Assembly (NCBI GenBank): GCA_948470475.1
Contig: OX419346.1
Span: 3,746,231-3,810,230, forward strand
Length of the DNA: 64,000 nucleotides
Reading direction: 5' to 3'
Source of the DNA: Galaxea fascicularis
Lineage: Eukaryota > Cnidaria > Anthozoa > Scleractinia > Euphylliidae
The translations under genes and the position numbers were made by a program. Under the pieces are notes generated by a model that was not told where the DNA came from, did not search any database, and saw only the letters and a list, made by a program, of their open reading frames with translations. This document shows positions 1 through 13,027 of the stretch, one piece after another. Positions within the stretch are counted from its first letter, which is position 1. Each line of letters opens with the position of its first letter.

Positions 1-3000
1 AGACTCCTTTTTGAAATAGGCAAAGTTTGAGGCAAATTCCAAATTTGACCCAAAACCATGGGTTAACCCCTTTGGGTTTTGGTCAAAATTTCAACTTTGC
101 TGAAATCTTGCACACAGCTCAAATAAGAATAGAAATAATGTTTTGGGACTTTTTAAAGCATTTAAACATCATTTCTAGACTCATTTTTTAAATAAGCACA
201 GTTTAAGGCAAATACCAAAATTGACCCAAAACCATGGGTTAACCCCTTTGGTTTTTGGCCAACATTTCAACTTTGCTGAAATCTTGCACACAGCGCAAAT
301 AAGAATAGAAATAATGTTTTGGGAGTTTTTAAAAGCATTTAAACATCATTTCTAGACTCATTTTTTAAATAAGCACAGTTTAAGGCAAATACCAAAATTG
401 ACCCAAAACCATGGGTTAACCCCTTTGGGTTTTGGTCAAAATTTCAACTTTACTGAAATCTTGCACACAGCTCAAATAAGAATACAAATAATGTTTTGGG
501 AGTTTTTAAAAGCATTTAAACATTATTTCTAGACTCATTTTTTAAATAAGCACAATTTAAGGCAAATACAAAAAATTGACCCAAAACCATGGGTTAACCC
601 CTTTGGTTTTTGGTCAAAATTTCAACTTTGTTGAAATCTTGCACACAGCTCAAATAAGAATAGAAATAATGTTTTGGGAGTTTTTAAAGCATTTCAACAT
701 CATTTCTAGACTCATTTTTTAAATAAGCACAGTTAAAGGCAAATACCAAAATTGACCCAAAACCATGGGTTAACCCCTTTGGTTTTTGGTCAACATTTCA
801 ATTTTTCTGAAATCTTGCACACAGCTCAAATAAGAATAGAAATAATGTTTTGGGAGTTGTTAAAAGCATTTAAACATCATTTCTAGACTCCTCTTTGAAA
901 TAGGCAAAGTTTGAGGCAAATTCCAAAATTGACCCAAAACCATGGGTTAACCCCTTTGGGTTTTGGTCAAAATTTCAACTTTGCTGAAATCTTGCGCACA
1001 GCTCAAATAAGAATAGAAATAATGTTTTGGCAGTTTTTAAAAACATTTAAACATCATTTCTAGACTCCTCTTTAAAATAGGCAAAGTTTGAGCCAAATTC
1101 CAAATTTGACCCAAAACCATGGGTTAACCCCTTTGGGTTTTGGTCAAAATTTCAACTTTGCTGAAATCTTGCACACAGCTCAAATCAGAATAGAAAAAAT
1201 GTTTTGGGAGTTTTTAAAAGCATTTAAACATCATTTCTAGACGCCTCTTTAAAATAGGCAAAGTTTGAGCCAAATTCCAAAATTGACCCAAAACCATGGG
1301 TTAACCCCTTTGGGTTTTGGTTAAAATTTCAACTTTGCTGAAATCTTGCACACAGCTCAAATAAGAATAGAAATAATGTTTTGGGAGTTTTTAAAGCATT
1401 TAAACATCATTTCTAGACTCATTTTTTAAATAAGCACAGTTTAAGGCAAATTCCAAAATTGACCCAAAACCATGGGTTAACCCCTTTGGTTTTTGGCCAA
1501 CATTTCAACTTTGCTGAAATCTTGCACACAGCGCAAATAAGAATAGAAATAATGTTTTGGGAGTTTTTAAAGCATTTAAACATCATTTCTAGACTCATTT
1601 TTTAAATAAGCACAGTTTAAGGCAAATACCAAAATTGACCCAAAACCATGGGTTAACCCCTTTGGTTTTTGGTCAACATTTCAACTTTGCTGAAATCTTG
1701 CACACAGCTCAAATAAGAATAGAAATAATGTTTTGGGAGTTTTTAAAAGCATTTAAACATCATTTCTAGACTCATTTTTTAAATCAGCACAGTTTAAGGC
1801 AAATACCAAAATTGACCCAAAACCATGGGTTAACCCCTTTGGTTTTTGGTCAAAATTTCAACTTTGCTGAAATCTTGCACACAGCTCAAATAAGAATAGA
1901 AATAATGTTTTGGGAGTTTTTAAAGCATTTAAACATCATTTCTAGACTCATTTTTTTAATAAGCACAGTTTAAGGCAAATACCAAAATTGACCCAAAACC
2001 ATGGGTTAACCCCTTTGGTTTTTGGTCAACATTTCAATTTTTCTGAAATCTTGCACACAGCTCAAATAAGAATAGAAATAATGTTTTGGGAGTTTTTAAA
2101 AGCATTTAAACATCATTTCTAGACTCCTCTTTGAAATAGGCAAAGTTTGAGGCAAATTCCAAATTTGACCCAAAACCATGGGTTAACCCCTTTGGGTTTT
2201 GGTCAAAATTTCAACTTTGCTGAAATCTTGCACACAGCTCAAATAAGAATAGAAATAATGTTTTGGGACTTTTTAAAGCATTTAAACATCATTTCTAGAC
2301 TCATTTTTTAAATAAGCACAGTTTAAGGCAAATACCAAAATTGACCCAAAACCATGGGTTAACCCCTTTGGTTTTTGGCCAACATTTCAACTTTGCTGAA
2401 ATCTTGCACACAGCGCAAATAAGAATAGAAATAATGTTTTGGGAGTTTTTAAAAGCATTTAAACATCATTTCTAGACTCATTTTTTAAATAAGCACAGTT
2501 TAAGGCAAATACCAAAATTGACCCAAAACCATGGGTTAACCCCTTTGGGTTTTGGTCAAAATTTCAACTTTGCTGAAATCTTGCACACAGCTCAAATAAG
2601 AATACAAATAATGTTTTGGGAGTTTTTAAAAGCATTTAAACATTATTTCTAGACTCATTTTTTAAATAAGCACAATTTAAGGCAAATACAAAAAATTGAC
2701 CCAAAACCATGGGTTAACCCCTTTGGTTTTTGGTCAAAATTTCAACTTTGTTGAAATCTTGCACACAGCTCAAATAAGAATAGAAATAATGTTTTGGGAG
2801 TTTTTAAAGCATTTCAACATCATTTCTAGACTCATTTTTTAAATAAGCACAGTTAAAGGCAAATACCAAAATTGACCCAAAACCATGGGTTAACCCCTTT
2901 GGTTTTTGGTCAACATTTCAATTTTTCTGAAATCTTGCACACAGCTCAAATAAGAATAGAAATAATGTTTTGGGAGTTGTTAAAAGCATTTAAACATCAT

Positions 3001-4417
3001 TTCTAGACTCCTCTTTGAAATAGGCAAAGTTTGAGGCAAATTCCAAAATTGACCCAAAACCATGGGTTAACCCCTTTGGGTTTTGGTCAAAATTTCAACT
3101 TTGCTGAAATCTTGCGCACAGCTCAAATAAGAATAGAAATAATGTTTTGGCAGTTTTTAAAAACATTTAAACATCATTTCTAGACTCCTCTTTAAAATAG
3201 GCAAAGTTTGAGCCAAATTCCAAATTTGACCCAAAACCATGGGTTAACCCCTTTGGGTTTTGGTCAAAATTTCAACTTTGCTGAAATCTTGCACACAGCT
3301 CAAATAAGAATAGAAAAAATGTTTTGGGAGTTTTTAAAAGCATTTAAACATCATTTCTAGACGCCTCTTTAAAATAGGCAAAGTTTGAGCCAAATTCCAA
3401 AATTGACCCAAAACCATGGGTTAACCCCTTTGGGTTTTGGTTAAAATTTCAACTTTGCTGAAATCTTGCACACAACTCAAATAAGAATAGAAATAATGTT
3501 TTGGGAGTTTTTAAAGCATTTAAACATCATTTCTAGACTCATTTTTTAAATAAGCACAGTTTAAGGCAAATACCAAAATTGACCCAAAACCATGGGTTAA
3601 CCCCTTTGGTTTTTGGTCAAAATTTCAACTTTGCTGAAATCTTGCACACAGCTCAAATAAGAATAGAAATAATGTTTTGGGAGTTTTTAAAGCATTTAAA
3701 CATCATTTCTAGACTCATTTTTTAAATAAGGACAGTTTAAGGCAAATTCCAAAATTGACCCAAAACCATGGGTTAACCCCTTTGGTTTTTGGCCAACATT
3801 TCAACTTTGCTGAAATCTTGCACACAGCGCAAATAAGAATAGAAATAATGTTTTGGGAGTTTTTAAAGCATTTAAACATCATTTCTAGACTCATTTTTTA
3901 AATAAGCACAGTTTAAGGCAAATACCAAAATTGACCCAAAACCATGGGTTAACCCCTTTGGTTTTTGGTCAACATTTCAACTTTGCTGAAATCTTGCACA
4001 CAGCTCAAATAAGAATAGAAATAATGTTTTGGGAGTTTTTAAAAGCATTTAAACATCATTTCTAGACTCATTTTTTAAATCAGCACAGTTTAAGGCAAAT
4101 ACCAAAATTGACCCAAAACCATGGGTTAACCCCTTTGGTTTTTGGTCAAAATTTCAACTTTGCTGAAATCTTGCACACAGCTCAAATAAGAATAGAAATA
4201 ATGTTTTGGGAGTTTTTAAAGCATTTAAACATCATTTCTAGACTCATTTTTTTAATAAGCACAGTTTAAGGCAAATACCAAAATTGACCCAAAACCATGG
4301 GTTAACCCCTTTGGTTTTTGGTCAACATTTCAATTTTTCTGAAATCTTGCACACAGCTCAAATAAGAATAGAAATAATGTTTTGGGAGTTTTTAAAAGCA
4401 TTTAAACATCATTTCTA
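1..4417 (+). repeat. Higher-order unit: 12-monomer block followed by a 13-monomer version
   Basis: Sequence from 1 recurs with an offset of 2120 bp, including private variants: GGGACTTTTTAAAG at about 148 and 2268, and a CATTTCAACATC variant near 700 and 2810. From about 1440 the offset grows to about 2297, so the second copy has gained one monomer near 3540-3740. This indicates recent unequal exchange of 12-13 monomer blocks. Confidence 0.85.
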
Positions 4418-7400
4418 GACTCCTCTTTGAAATAGGCAAAGTTTGAGGCAAATTCCAAAATTGACCCAAAACCATGGGTTAACCCCTTTGGGTTTTGGTC
4501 AAAATTTCAACTTTGCTGAAATCTTGCGCACAGCTCAAATAAGAATAGAAATAATGTTTTGGGAGTTTTTAAAAACATTTAAACATCATTTCTAGACTCC
4601 TCTTTAAAATAGGCAAAGTTTGAGCCAAATTCCAAATTTGACCCAAAACCATGGGTTAACCCCTTTGGGTTTTGGTCAAAATTTCAACTTTGCTGAAATC
4701 TTGCACACAGCTCAAATAAGAATAGAAATAATGTTTTGGGAGTTGTTAAAAGCATTTAAACATCATTTCTAGACGCCTCTTTAAAATAGGCAAAGTTTGA
4801 GCCAAATTCCAAAATTGACCCAAAACCATGGGTTAACCCCTTTGGTTTTTGGCCAACATTTCAACTTTGCTGAAATCTTGCACACTGCGCAAATAAGAAT
4901 AGAAATAATGTTTTGGGAGTTTTTAAAAGCATTTAAAGATCATTTCTAGACTGATTTTTTAAATAAGCACAGTTTAAAGCAAATACCAAAATTGACCCAA
5001 AACCATGGGTTAACCCCTTTGGGTTTTGGTCAAAATTTTAACTTTGCTGAAATCGTGCACACAGCTCAAATAAGAATAGAAATAATGTTTTGGGAGTTTT
5101 TAAAAGCATTTAAACATTATTTCTAGACTCATTTTTTAAATAAGCACAATTTAAGGCAAATACCAAAATTGACCCAAAACCATGGGTTAACCCCTTTGGT
5201 TTTTGGTCAAAATTTCAACTTTGCTGAAATCTTGCACACAGCTCAAATAAGAATAGAAATAATGTTTTGGGAGTTTTTAAAGCATTTAAACATCATTTCT
5301 AGACTCATTTTTTAAATAAGCACAGTTTAAGGCAAATACCAAAATTGACCCAAAACCATGGGTTAACCCCTTTGGTTTTTGGTCAACATTTCAACTTTGC
5401 TGAAATCTTGCACACAGCGCAAATAAGAATAGAAATAATGTTTTGGGAGTTTTTAAAAGCATTTATACATCATTTCTAGACTCATTTTTTAAATAAGCAC
5501 AGTTTAAGGCAAATACCAAAATTGACCCAAAACCATGGGTTAACCCCTTTGGGTTTTGGTCAAAATTTCAACTTTGATGAAATCTTGCGCTCAATTCAAA
5601 TAAGAATAGAAATAATGTTTTGGGAGTTTTTAAAAGCATTTAAACATCATTTCTAGACTCCTCTTTAAAATAGGCAAAGTTTGAGCCAAATTCCAAATTT
5701 GACCCAAAACCATGGGTTAACCCGTTTGGGTTTTGGTCAAAATTTCAACTTTGCTGAAATCTTGCACACAGCTCAAATAAGAATAGAAATAATGTTTTGG
5801 GAGTTTTTAAAAGCATTTAAACATCATTTCTAGACTCCTCTTTAAAATAGGCAAAGTTTGAGGCAAATTACAAATTTGACCCAAAACCATGGGTTAACCC
5901 GTTTGGGTTTTGGTCAAAATTTCAACTTTGCTGAAATCTTGCACACAGCTCAAATCAGAATAGAAATAATGTTTTGGGAGTTTTTAAAGCATTTAAACAT
6001 CATTTCTGGACTCATTTTTTAAATAAGCACAGTTTAAGGCAAATACCAAAATTGACCCAAAACCATGGGTTAACCCCTTTGGGTTTTGGTCAAAATTTCA
6101 ACTTTGCTGAAATCGTGCACACAGCTCAAATAAGAATAGAAATAATGTTTTGGGAGTTTTTAAAAGCATTTAAACATTATTTCTAGACTCATTTTTTAAA
6201 TAAGCACAATTTAAGGCAAATATTAAAATTGACCCAAAACCATGGGTTAACCCCTTTGGTCAAAATTTCAACTTTGCTGAAATCTTGCACACAGCTCAAA
6301 TAAGAATAGAAATAATGTTTTGGGAGTTTTTAAAGCATTTAAACATCATTTCTAGACTCATTTTTTAAATAAGCACAGTTTAAGGCAAATACCAAAATTG
6401 ACCCAAAACCATGAGTTAACCCCTTTGGTTTTTGGTCAAAATTTCAATTTTTCTGAAATCTTGCACACAGCTCAAATAAGAATAGAAATAATGTTTTGGG
6501 AGTTGTTAAAAGCATTTAAACATCATTTCCAGACTCCTCTTTAAAATAGGCAAAGTTTGAGGCAAATTCCAAACTTGACCCAAAACCATGGGTTAACCCC
6601 TTTGGGTTTTGGTCAAAATTTCAACTTTGCTGAAATCTTGCGCACAGCTCAAATAAGAATAGAAATAATGTTTTGGGAGTTTTTAAAAACATTTAAACAT
6701 CATTTCTAGACTCCTCTTTAAAATAGGCAAAGTTTGAGCCAAATTACAAATTTGACCCAAAACCATGGGTTAACCCCTTTGGGTTTTGGTCAAAATTTCA
6801 ACTTTGCTGAAATATTGCACACAGCTCAAATAAGAATAGAAATAATGTTTTGGGAGTTGTTAAAAGCATTTAAACATCATTTCTAGACTCCTCTTTAAAA
6901 TAGGCAAAGTTTGAGCCAAATTCCAAATTTGACCCAAAACCATGGGTTAACCGATTTGGGTTTTGGTCAAAATTTCAACTTTGCTGAAATCTTGCACACA
7001 GCTCAAATAAGAATAGAAATAATGTTTTGGGAGTTTTTAAAGCATTTCAACATCATTTCTAGACTCATTTTTTAAATAAGCACAGTTAAAGGCAAATACC
7101 AAAATTGACCCAAAACCATGGGTTAACCCCTTTGGTTTTTGGTCAACATTTCAATTTTTCTGAAATCTTGCACACAGCTCAAATAAGAATAGAAATAATG
7201 TTTTGGGAGTTGTTAAAAGCATTTAAACATCATTTCTAGACTCCTCTTTGAAATAGGCAAAGTTTGAGGCAAATTCCAAAATTGACCCAAAACCATGGGT
7301 TAACCCCTTTGGGTTTTGGTCAAAATTTCAACTTTGCTGAAATCTTGCGCACAGCTCAAATAAGAATAGAAATAATGTTTTGGCAGTTTTTAAAAACATT

Positions 7401-10400
7401 TAAACATCATTTCTAGACTCCTCTTTAAAATAGGCAAAGTTTGAGCCAAATTCCAAATTTGACCCAAAACCATGGGTTAACCCCTTTGGGTTTTGGTCAA
7501 AATTTCAACTTTGCTGAAATCTTGCACACAGCTCAAATAAGAATAGAAAAAATGTTTTGGGAGTTTTTAAAAGCATTTAAACATCATTTCTAGACGCCTC
7601 TTTAAAATAGGCAAAGTTTGAGCCAAATTCCAAAATTGACCCAAAACCATGGGTTAACCCCTTTGGGTTTTGGTTAAAATTTCAACTTTGCTGAAATCTT
7701 GCACACAACTCAAATAAGAATAGAAATAATGTTTTGGGAGTTTTTAAAGCATTTAAACATCATTTCTAGACTCATTTTTTAAATAAGCACAGTTTAAGGC
7801 AAATACCAAAATTGACCCAAAACCATGGGTTAACCCCTTTGGTTTTTGGTCAAAATTTCAACTTTGCTGAAATCTTGCACACAGCTCAAATAAGAATAGA
7901 AATAATGTTTTGGGAGTTTTTAAAGCATTTAAACATCATTTCTAGACTCATTTTTTAAATAAGGACAGTTTAAGGCAAATTCCAAAATTGACCCAAAACC
8001 ATGGGTTAACCCCTTTGGTTTTTGGCCAACATTTCAACTTTGCTGAAATCTTGCACACAGCGCAAATAAGAATAGAAATAATGTTTTGGGAGTTTTTAAA
8101 GCATTTAAACATCATTTCTAGACTCATTTTTTAAATAAGCACAGTTTAAGGCAAATACCAAAATTGACCCAAAACCATGGGTTAACCCCTTTGGTTTTTG
8201 GTCAACATTTCAACTTTGCTGAAATCTTGCACACAGCTCAAATAAGAATAGAAATAATGTTTTGGGAGTTTTTAAAAGCATTTAAACATCATTTCTAGAC
8301 TCATTTTTTAAATCAGCACAGTTTAAGGCAAATACCAAAATTGACCCAAAACCATGGGTTAACCCCTTTGGTTTTTGGTCAAAATTTCAACTTTGCTGAA
8401 ATCTTGCACACAGCTCAAATAAGAATAGAAATAATGTTTTGGGAGTTTTTAAAGCATTTCAACATCATTTCTAGACTCATTTTTTTAATAAGCACAGTTT
8501 AAGGCAAATACCAAAATTGACCCAAAACCATGGGTTAACCCCTTTGGTTTTTGGTCAACATTTCAATTTTTCTGAAATCTTGCACACAGCTCAAATAAGA
8601 ATAGAAATAATGTTTTGGGAGTTTTTAAAAGCATTTAAACATCATTTCTAGACTCCTCTTTGAAATAGGCAAAGTTTGAGGCAAATTCCAAAATTGACCC
8701 AAAACCATGGGTTAACCCCTTTGGGTTTTGGTCAAAATTTCAACTTTGCTGAAATCTTGCGCACAGCTCAAATAAGAATAGAAATAATGTTTTGGGAGTT
8801 TTTAAAAACATTTAAACATCATTTCTAGACTCCTCTTTAAAATAGGCAAAGTTTGAGCCAAATTCCAAATTTGACCCAAAACCATGGGTTAACCCCTTTG
8901 GGTTTTGGTCAAAATTTCAACTTTGCTGAAATCTTGCACACAGCTCAAATAAGAATAGAAATAATGTTTTGGGAGTTGTTAAAAGCATTTAAACATCATT
9001 TCTAGACGCCTCTTTAAAATAGGCAAAGTTTGAGCCAAATTCCAAAATTGACCCAAAACCATGGGTTAACCCCTTTGGTTTTTGGCCAACATTTCAACTT
9101 TGCTGAAATCTTGCACACTGCGCAAATAAGAATAGAAATAATGTTTTGGGAGTTTTTAAAAGCATTTAAAGATCATTTCTAGACTGATTTTTTAAATAAG
9201 CACAGTTTAAAGCAAATACCAAAATTGACCCAAAACCATGGGTTAACCCCTTTGGGTTTTGGTCAAAATTTTAACTTTGCTGAAATCGTGCACACAGCTC
9301 AAATAAGAATAGAAATAATGTTTTGGGAGTTTTTAAAAGCATTTAAACATTATTTCTAGACTCATTTTTTAAATAAGCACAATTTAAGGCAAATACCAAA
9401 ATTGACCCAAAACCATGGGTTAACCCCTTTGGTTTTTGGTCAAAATTTCAACTTTGCTGAAATCTTGCACACAGCTCAAATAAGAATAGAAATAATGTTT
9501 TGGGAGTTTTTAAAGCATTTAAACATCATTTCTAGACTCATTTTTTAAATAAGCACAGTTTAAGGCAAATACCAAAATTGACCCAAAACCATGGGTTAAC
9601 CCCTTTGGTTTTTGGTCAACATTTCAACTTTGCTGAAATCTTGCACACAGCGCAAATAAGAATAGAAATAATGTTTTGGGAGTTTTTAAAAGCATTTATA
9701 CATCATTTCTAGACTCATTTTTTAAATAAGCACAGTTTAAGGCAAATACCAAAATTGACCCAAAACCATGGGTTAACCCCTTTGGGTTTTGGTCAAAATT
9801 TCAACTTTGATGAAATCTTGCGCTCAATTCAAATAAGAATAGAAATAATGTTTTGGGAGTTTTTAAAAGCATTTAAACATCATTTCTAGACTCCTCTTTA
9901 AAATAGGCAAAGTTTGAGCCAAATTCCAAATTTGACCCAAAACCATGGGTTAACCCGTTTGGGTTTTGGTCAAAATTTCAACTTTGCTGAAATCTTGCAC
10001 ACAGCTCAAATAAGAATAGAAATAATGTTTTGGGAGTTTTTAAAAGCATTTAAACATCATTTCTAGACTCCTCTTTAAAATAGGCAAAGTTTGAGGCAAA
10101 TTACAAATTTGACCCAAAACCATGGGTTAACCCGTTTGGGTTTTGGTCAAAATTTCAACTTTGCTGAAATCTTGCACACAGCTCAAATCAGAATAGAAAT
10201 AATGTTTTGGGAGTTTTTAAAGCATTTAAACATCATTTCTGGACTCATTTTTTAAATAAGCACAGTTTAAGGCAAATACCAAAATTGACCCAAAACCATG
10301 GGTTAACCCCTTTGGGTTTTGGTCAAAATTTCAACTTTGCTGAAATCGTGCACACAGCTCAAATAAGAATAGAAATAATGTTTTGGGAGTTTTTAAAAGC

Positions 10401-11263
10401 ATTTAAACATTATTTCTAGACTCATTTTTTAAATAAGCACAATTTAAGGCAAATATTAAAATTGACCCAAAACCATGGGTTAACCCCTTTGGTCAAAATT
10501 TCAACTTTGCTGAAATCTTGCACACAGCTCAAATAAGAATAGAAATAATGTTTTGGGAGTTTTTAAAGCATTTAAACATCATTTCTAGACTCATTTTTTA
10601 AATAAGCACAGTTTAAGGCAAATACCAAAATTGACCCAAAACCATGAGTTAACCCCTTTGGTTTTTGGTCAAAATTTCAATTTTTCTGAAATCTTGCACA
10701 CAGCTCAAATAAGAATAGAAATAATGTTTTGGGAGTTGTTAAAAGCATTTAAACATCATTTCCAGACTCCTCTTTAAAATAGGCAAAGTTTGAGGCAAAT
10801 TCCAAACTTGACCCAAAACCATGGGTTAACCCCTTTGGGTTTTGGTCAAAATTTCAACTTTGCTGAAATCTTGCGCACAGCTCAAATAAGAATAGAAATA
10901 ATGTTTTGGGAGTTTTTAAAAACATTTAAACATCATTTCTAGACTCCTCTTTAAAATAGGCAAAGTTTGAGCCAAATTACAAATTTGACCCAAAACCATG
11001 GGTTAACCCCTTTGGGTTTTGGTCAAAATTTCAACTTTGCTGAAATATTGCACACAGCTCAAATAAGAATAGAAATAATGTTTTGGGAGTTGTTAAAAGC
11101 ATTTAAACATCATTTCTAGACTCCTCTTTAAAATAGGCAAAGTTTGAGCCAAATTCCAAATTTGACCCAAAACCATGGGTTAACCGATTTGGGTTTTGGT
11201 CAAAATTTCAACTTTGCTGAAATCTTGCACACAGCTCAAATAAGAATAGAAATAATGTTTTGG
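2790..11263 (+). repeat. Tandem duplication of a ~4233-bp (24-monomer) block
   Basis: About 2790-7030 and 7023-11263 match with a constant shift of 4233 bp. Rare variants are shared in register: the ATGAGTTAACC core at 6412 and 10645, CTGGACTC at about 6006 and 10239, and the shortened CCTTTGGTCAAAATT core at about 6256 and 10489. The two copies look almost identical by eye, so the duplication is young. The ends are approximate. Confidence 0.88.
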
Positions 11264-13027
11264 GAGTTGTTAAAAGCATTTAAACATCATTTCCAGACTC
11301 CTCTTTGAAATAGGCAAAGTTTGAGGCAATTCCAAACTTGACCCAAAACCATGGGTTAACCCCTTTGGGTTTTGGTCAAAATTTCAACTTTGCTGAAATC
11401 TTGCGCACAGCTCAAATAAGAATAGAAATAATGTTTTGGCAGTTTTTAAAGCATTTAAACATCATTTCTAGACTCATTTTTTAAATAAGCACAGTTTAAG
11501 GCAAATACCAAAATTGACCCAAAACCATGGGTTAACCCCTTTGGTTTTTGGTCAACATTTCAACTTTGCTGAAATCTTGCACACAGCGCAAATAAGAATA
11601 GAAATAATGTTTTGGGAGTTTTTAAAAGCATTTAAACATCATTTCTAGACTCATTTTTTAAATAAGCACAGTTTAAGGCAAATACCAAAATTGACCCAAA
11701 ACCATGGGTTAACCCCTTTGGGTTTTGGTCAAAATTTTAACTTTGCTGAAATCGTGCACACAGCTCAAATAAGAATAGAAATAATGTTTTGGGAGTTGTT
11801 AAAAGCATTTAAACATCATTTCTAGACTCCTCTTTGAAATAGGCAAAGTTTGAGCCAAATTACAAAATTGACCAAAAACCATGGGTTAACCCCTTTGGGT
11901 TTTGGTCAAAATTTCAACTTTGATGAAATCTTGCGCACAGCTCAAATAAGAATAGAAATAATGTTTTGGGAGTTTTTAAAAGCATTTAAACATCATTTCT
12001 AGACTCCTCTTTAAAATAGGCAAAGTTTGAGCCAAATTCCAAATTTGACCCAAAACCATGGGTTAACCGATTTGGGTTTTGGTCAAAATTTCAACTTTGC
12101 TGAAATCTTGCACACAGCTCAAATAAGAATAGAAATAATGTTTTGGGAGTTTTTAAAAGCATTTAAACATCATTTCTAGACTCCTCTTTAAAATAGGCAA
12201 AGTTTGAGCCAAATTCCAAATTTGACCCAAAACCATGGGTTAACCCCTTTGGGTTTTGGTCAAAATTTTAACTTTGCTGAAATCGTGCACACAGCTCAAA
12301 TAAGAATAGAAATAATGTTTTGGGAGTTGTTAAAAGCATTTAAACATCATTTCTAGACTCCTCTTTGAAATAGGCAAAGTTTGAGCCAAATTACAAAATT
12401 GACCAAAAACCATGGGTTAACCCCTTTGGGTTTTGGTCAAAATTTCAACTTTGATGAAATCTTGCGCACAGCTCAAATAAGAATAGAAATAATGTTTTGG
12501 GAGTTTTTAAAAGCATTTAAACATCATTTCTAGACTCCTCTTTAAAATAGGCAAAGTTTGAGCCAAATTCCAAATTTGACCCAAAACCATGGGTTAACCG
12601 ATTTGGGTTTTGGTCAAAATTTCAACTTTGCTGAAATCTTGCACACAGCTCAAATAAGAATAGAAATAATGTTTTGGGAGTTTTTAAAAACATTTAAACA
12701 TCATTTCTAGACTCCTCTTTAAAATAGGCAAAGTTTGAGCCAAATTCCAAACTTGACCCAAAACCATGGGTTAACCCCTTTGGGTTTTGGTCAAAATTTC
12801 AACTTTGCTGAAATCTTGCACACAGCTCAAATAAGAATAGAAATAATGTTTTGGGAGTTTTTAAAAGCATTTAAACATCATTTCTAGACTCCTCTTTAAA
12901 ATAGGCAAAGTTTGAGCCAAATTCCAAACTTGACCCAAAACCATGGGTTAACCCGTTTGGGTTTTGGTCAAAATTTCAACTTTGCTGAAATCTTGCACAC
13001 AGCTCAAATAAGAATAGAAATAATGTT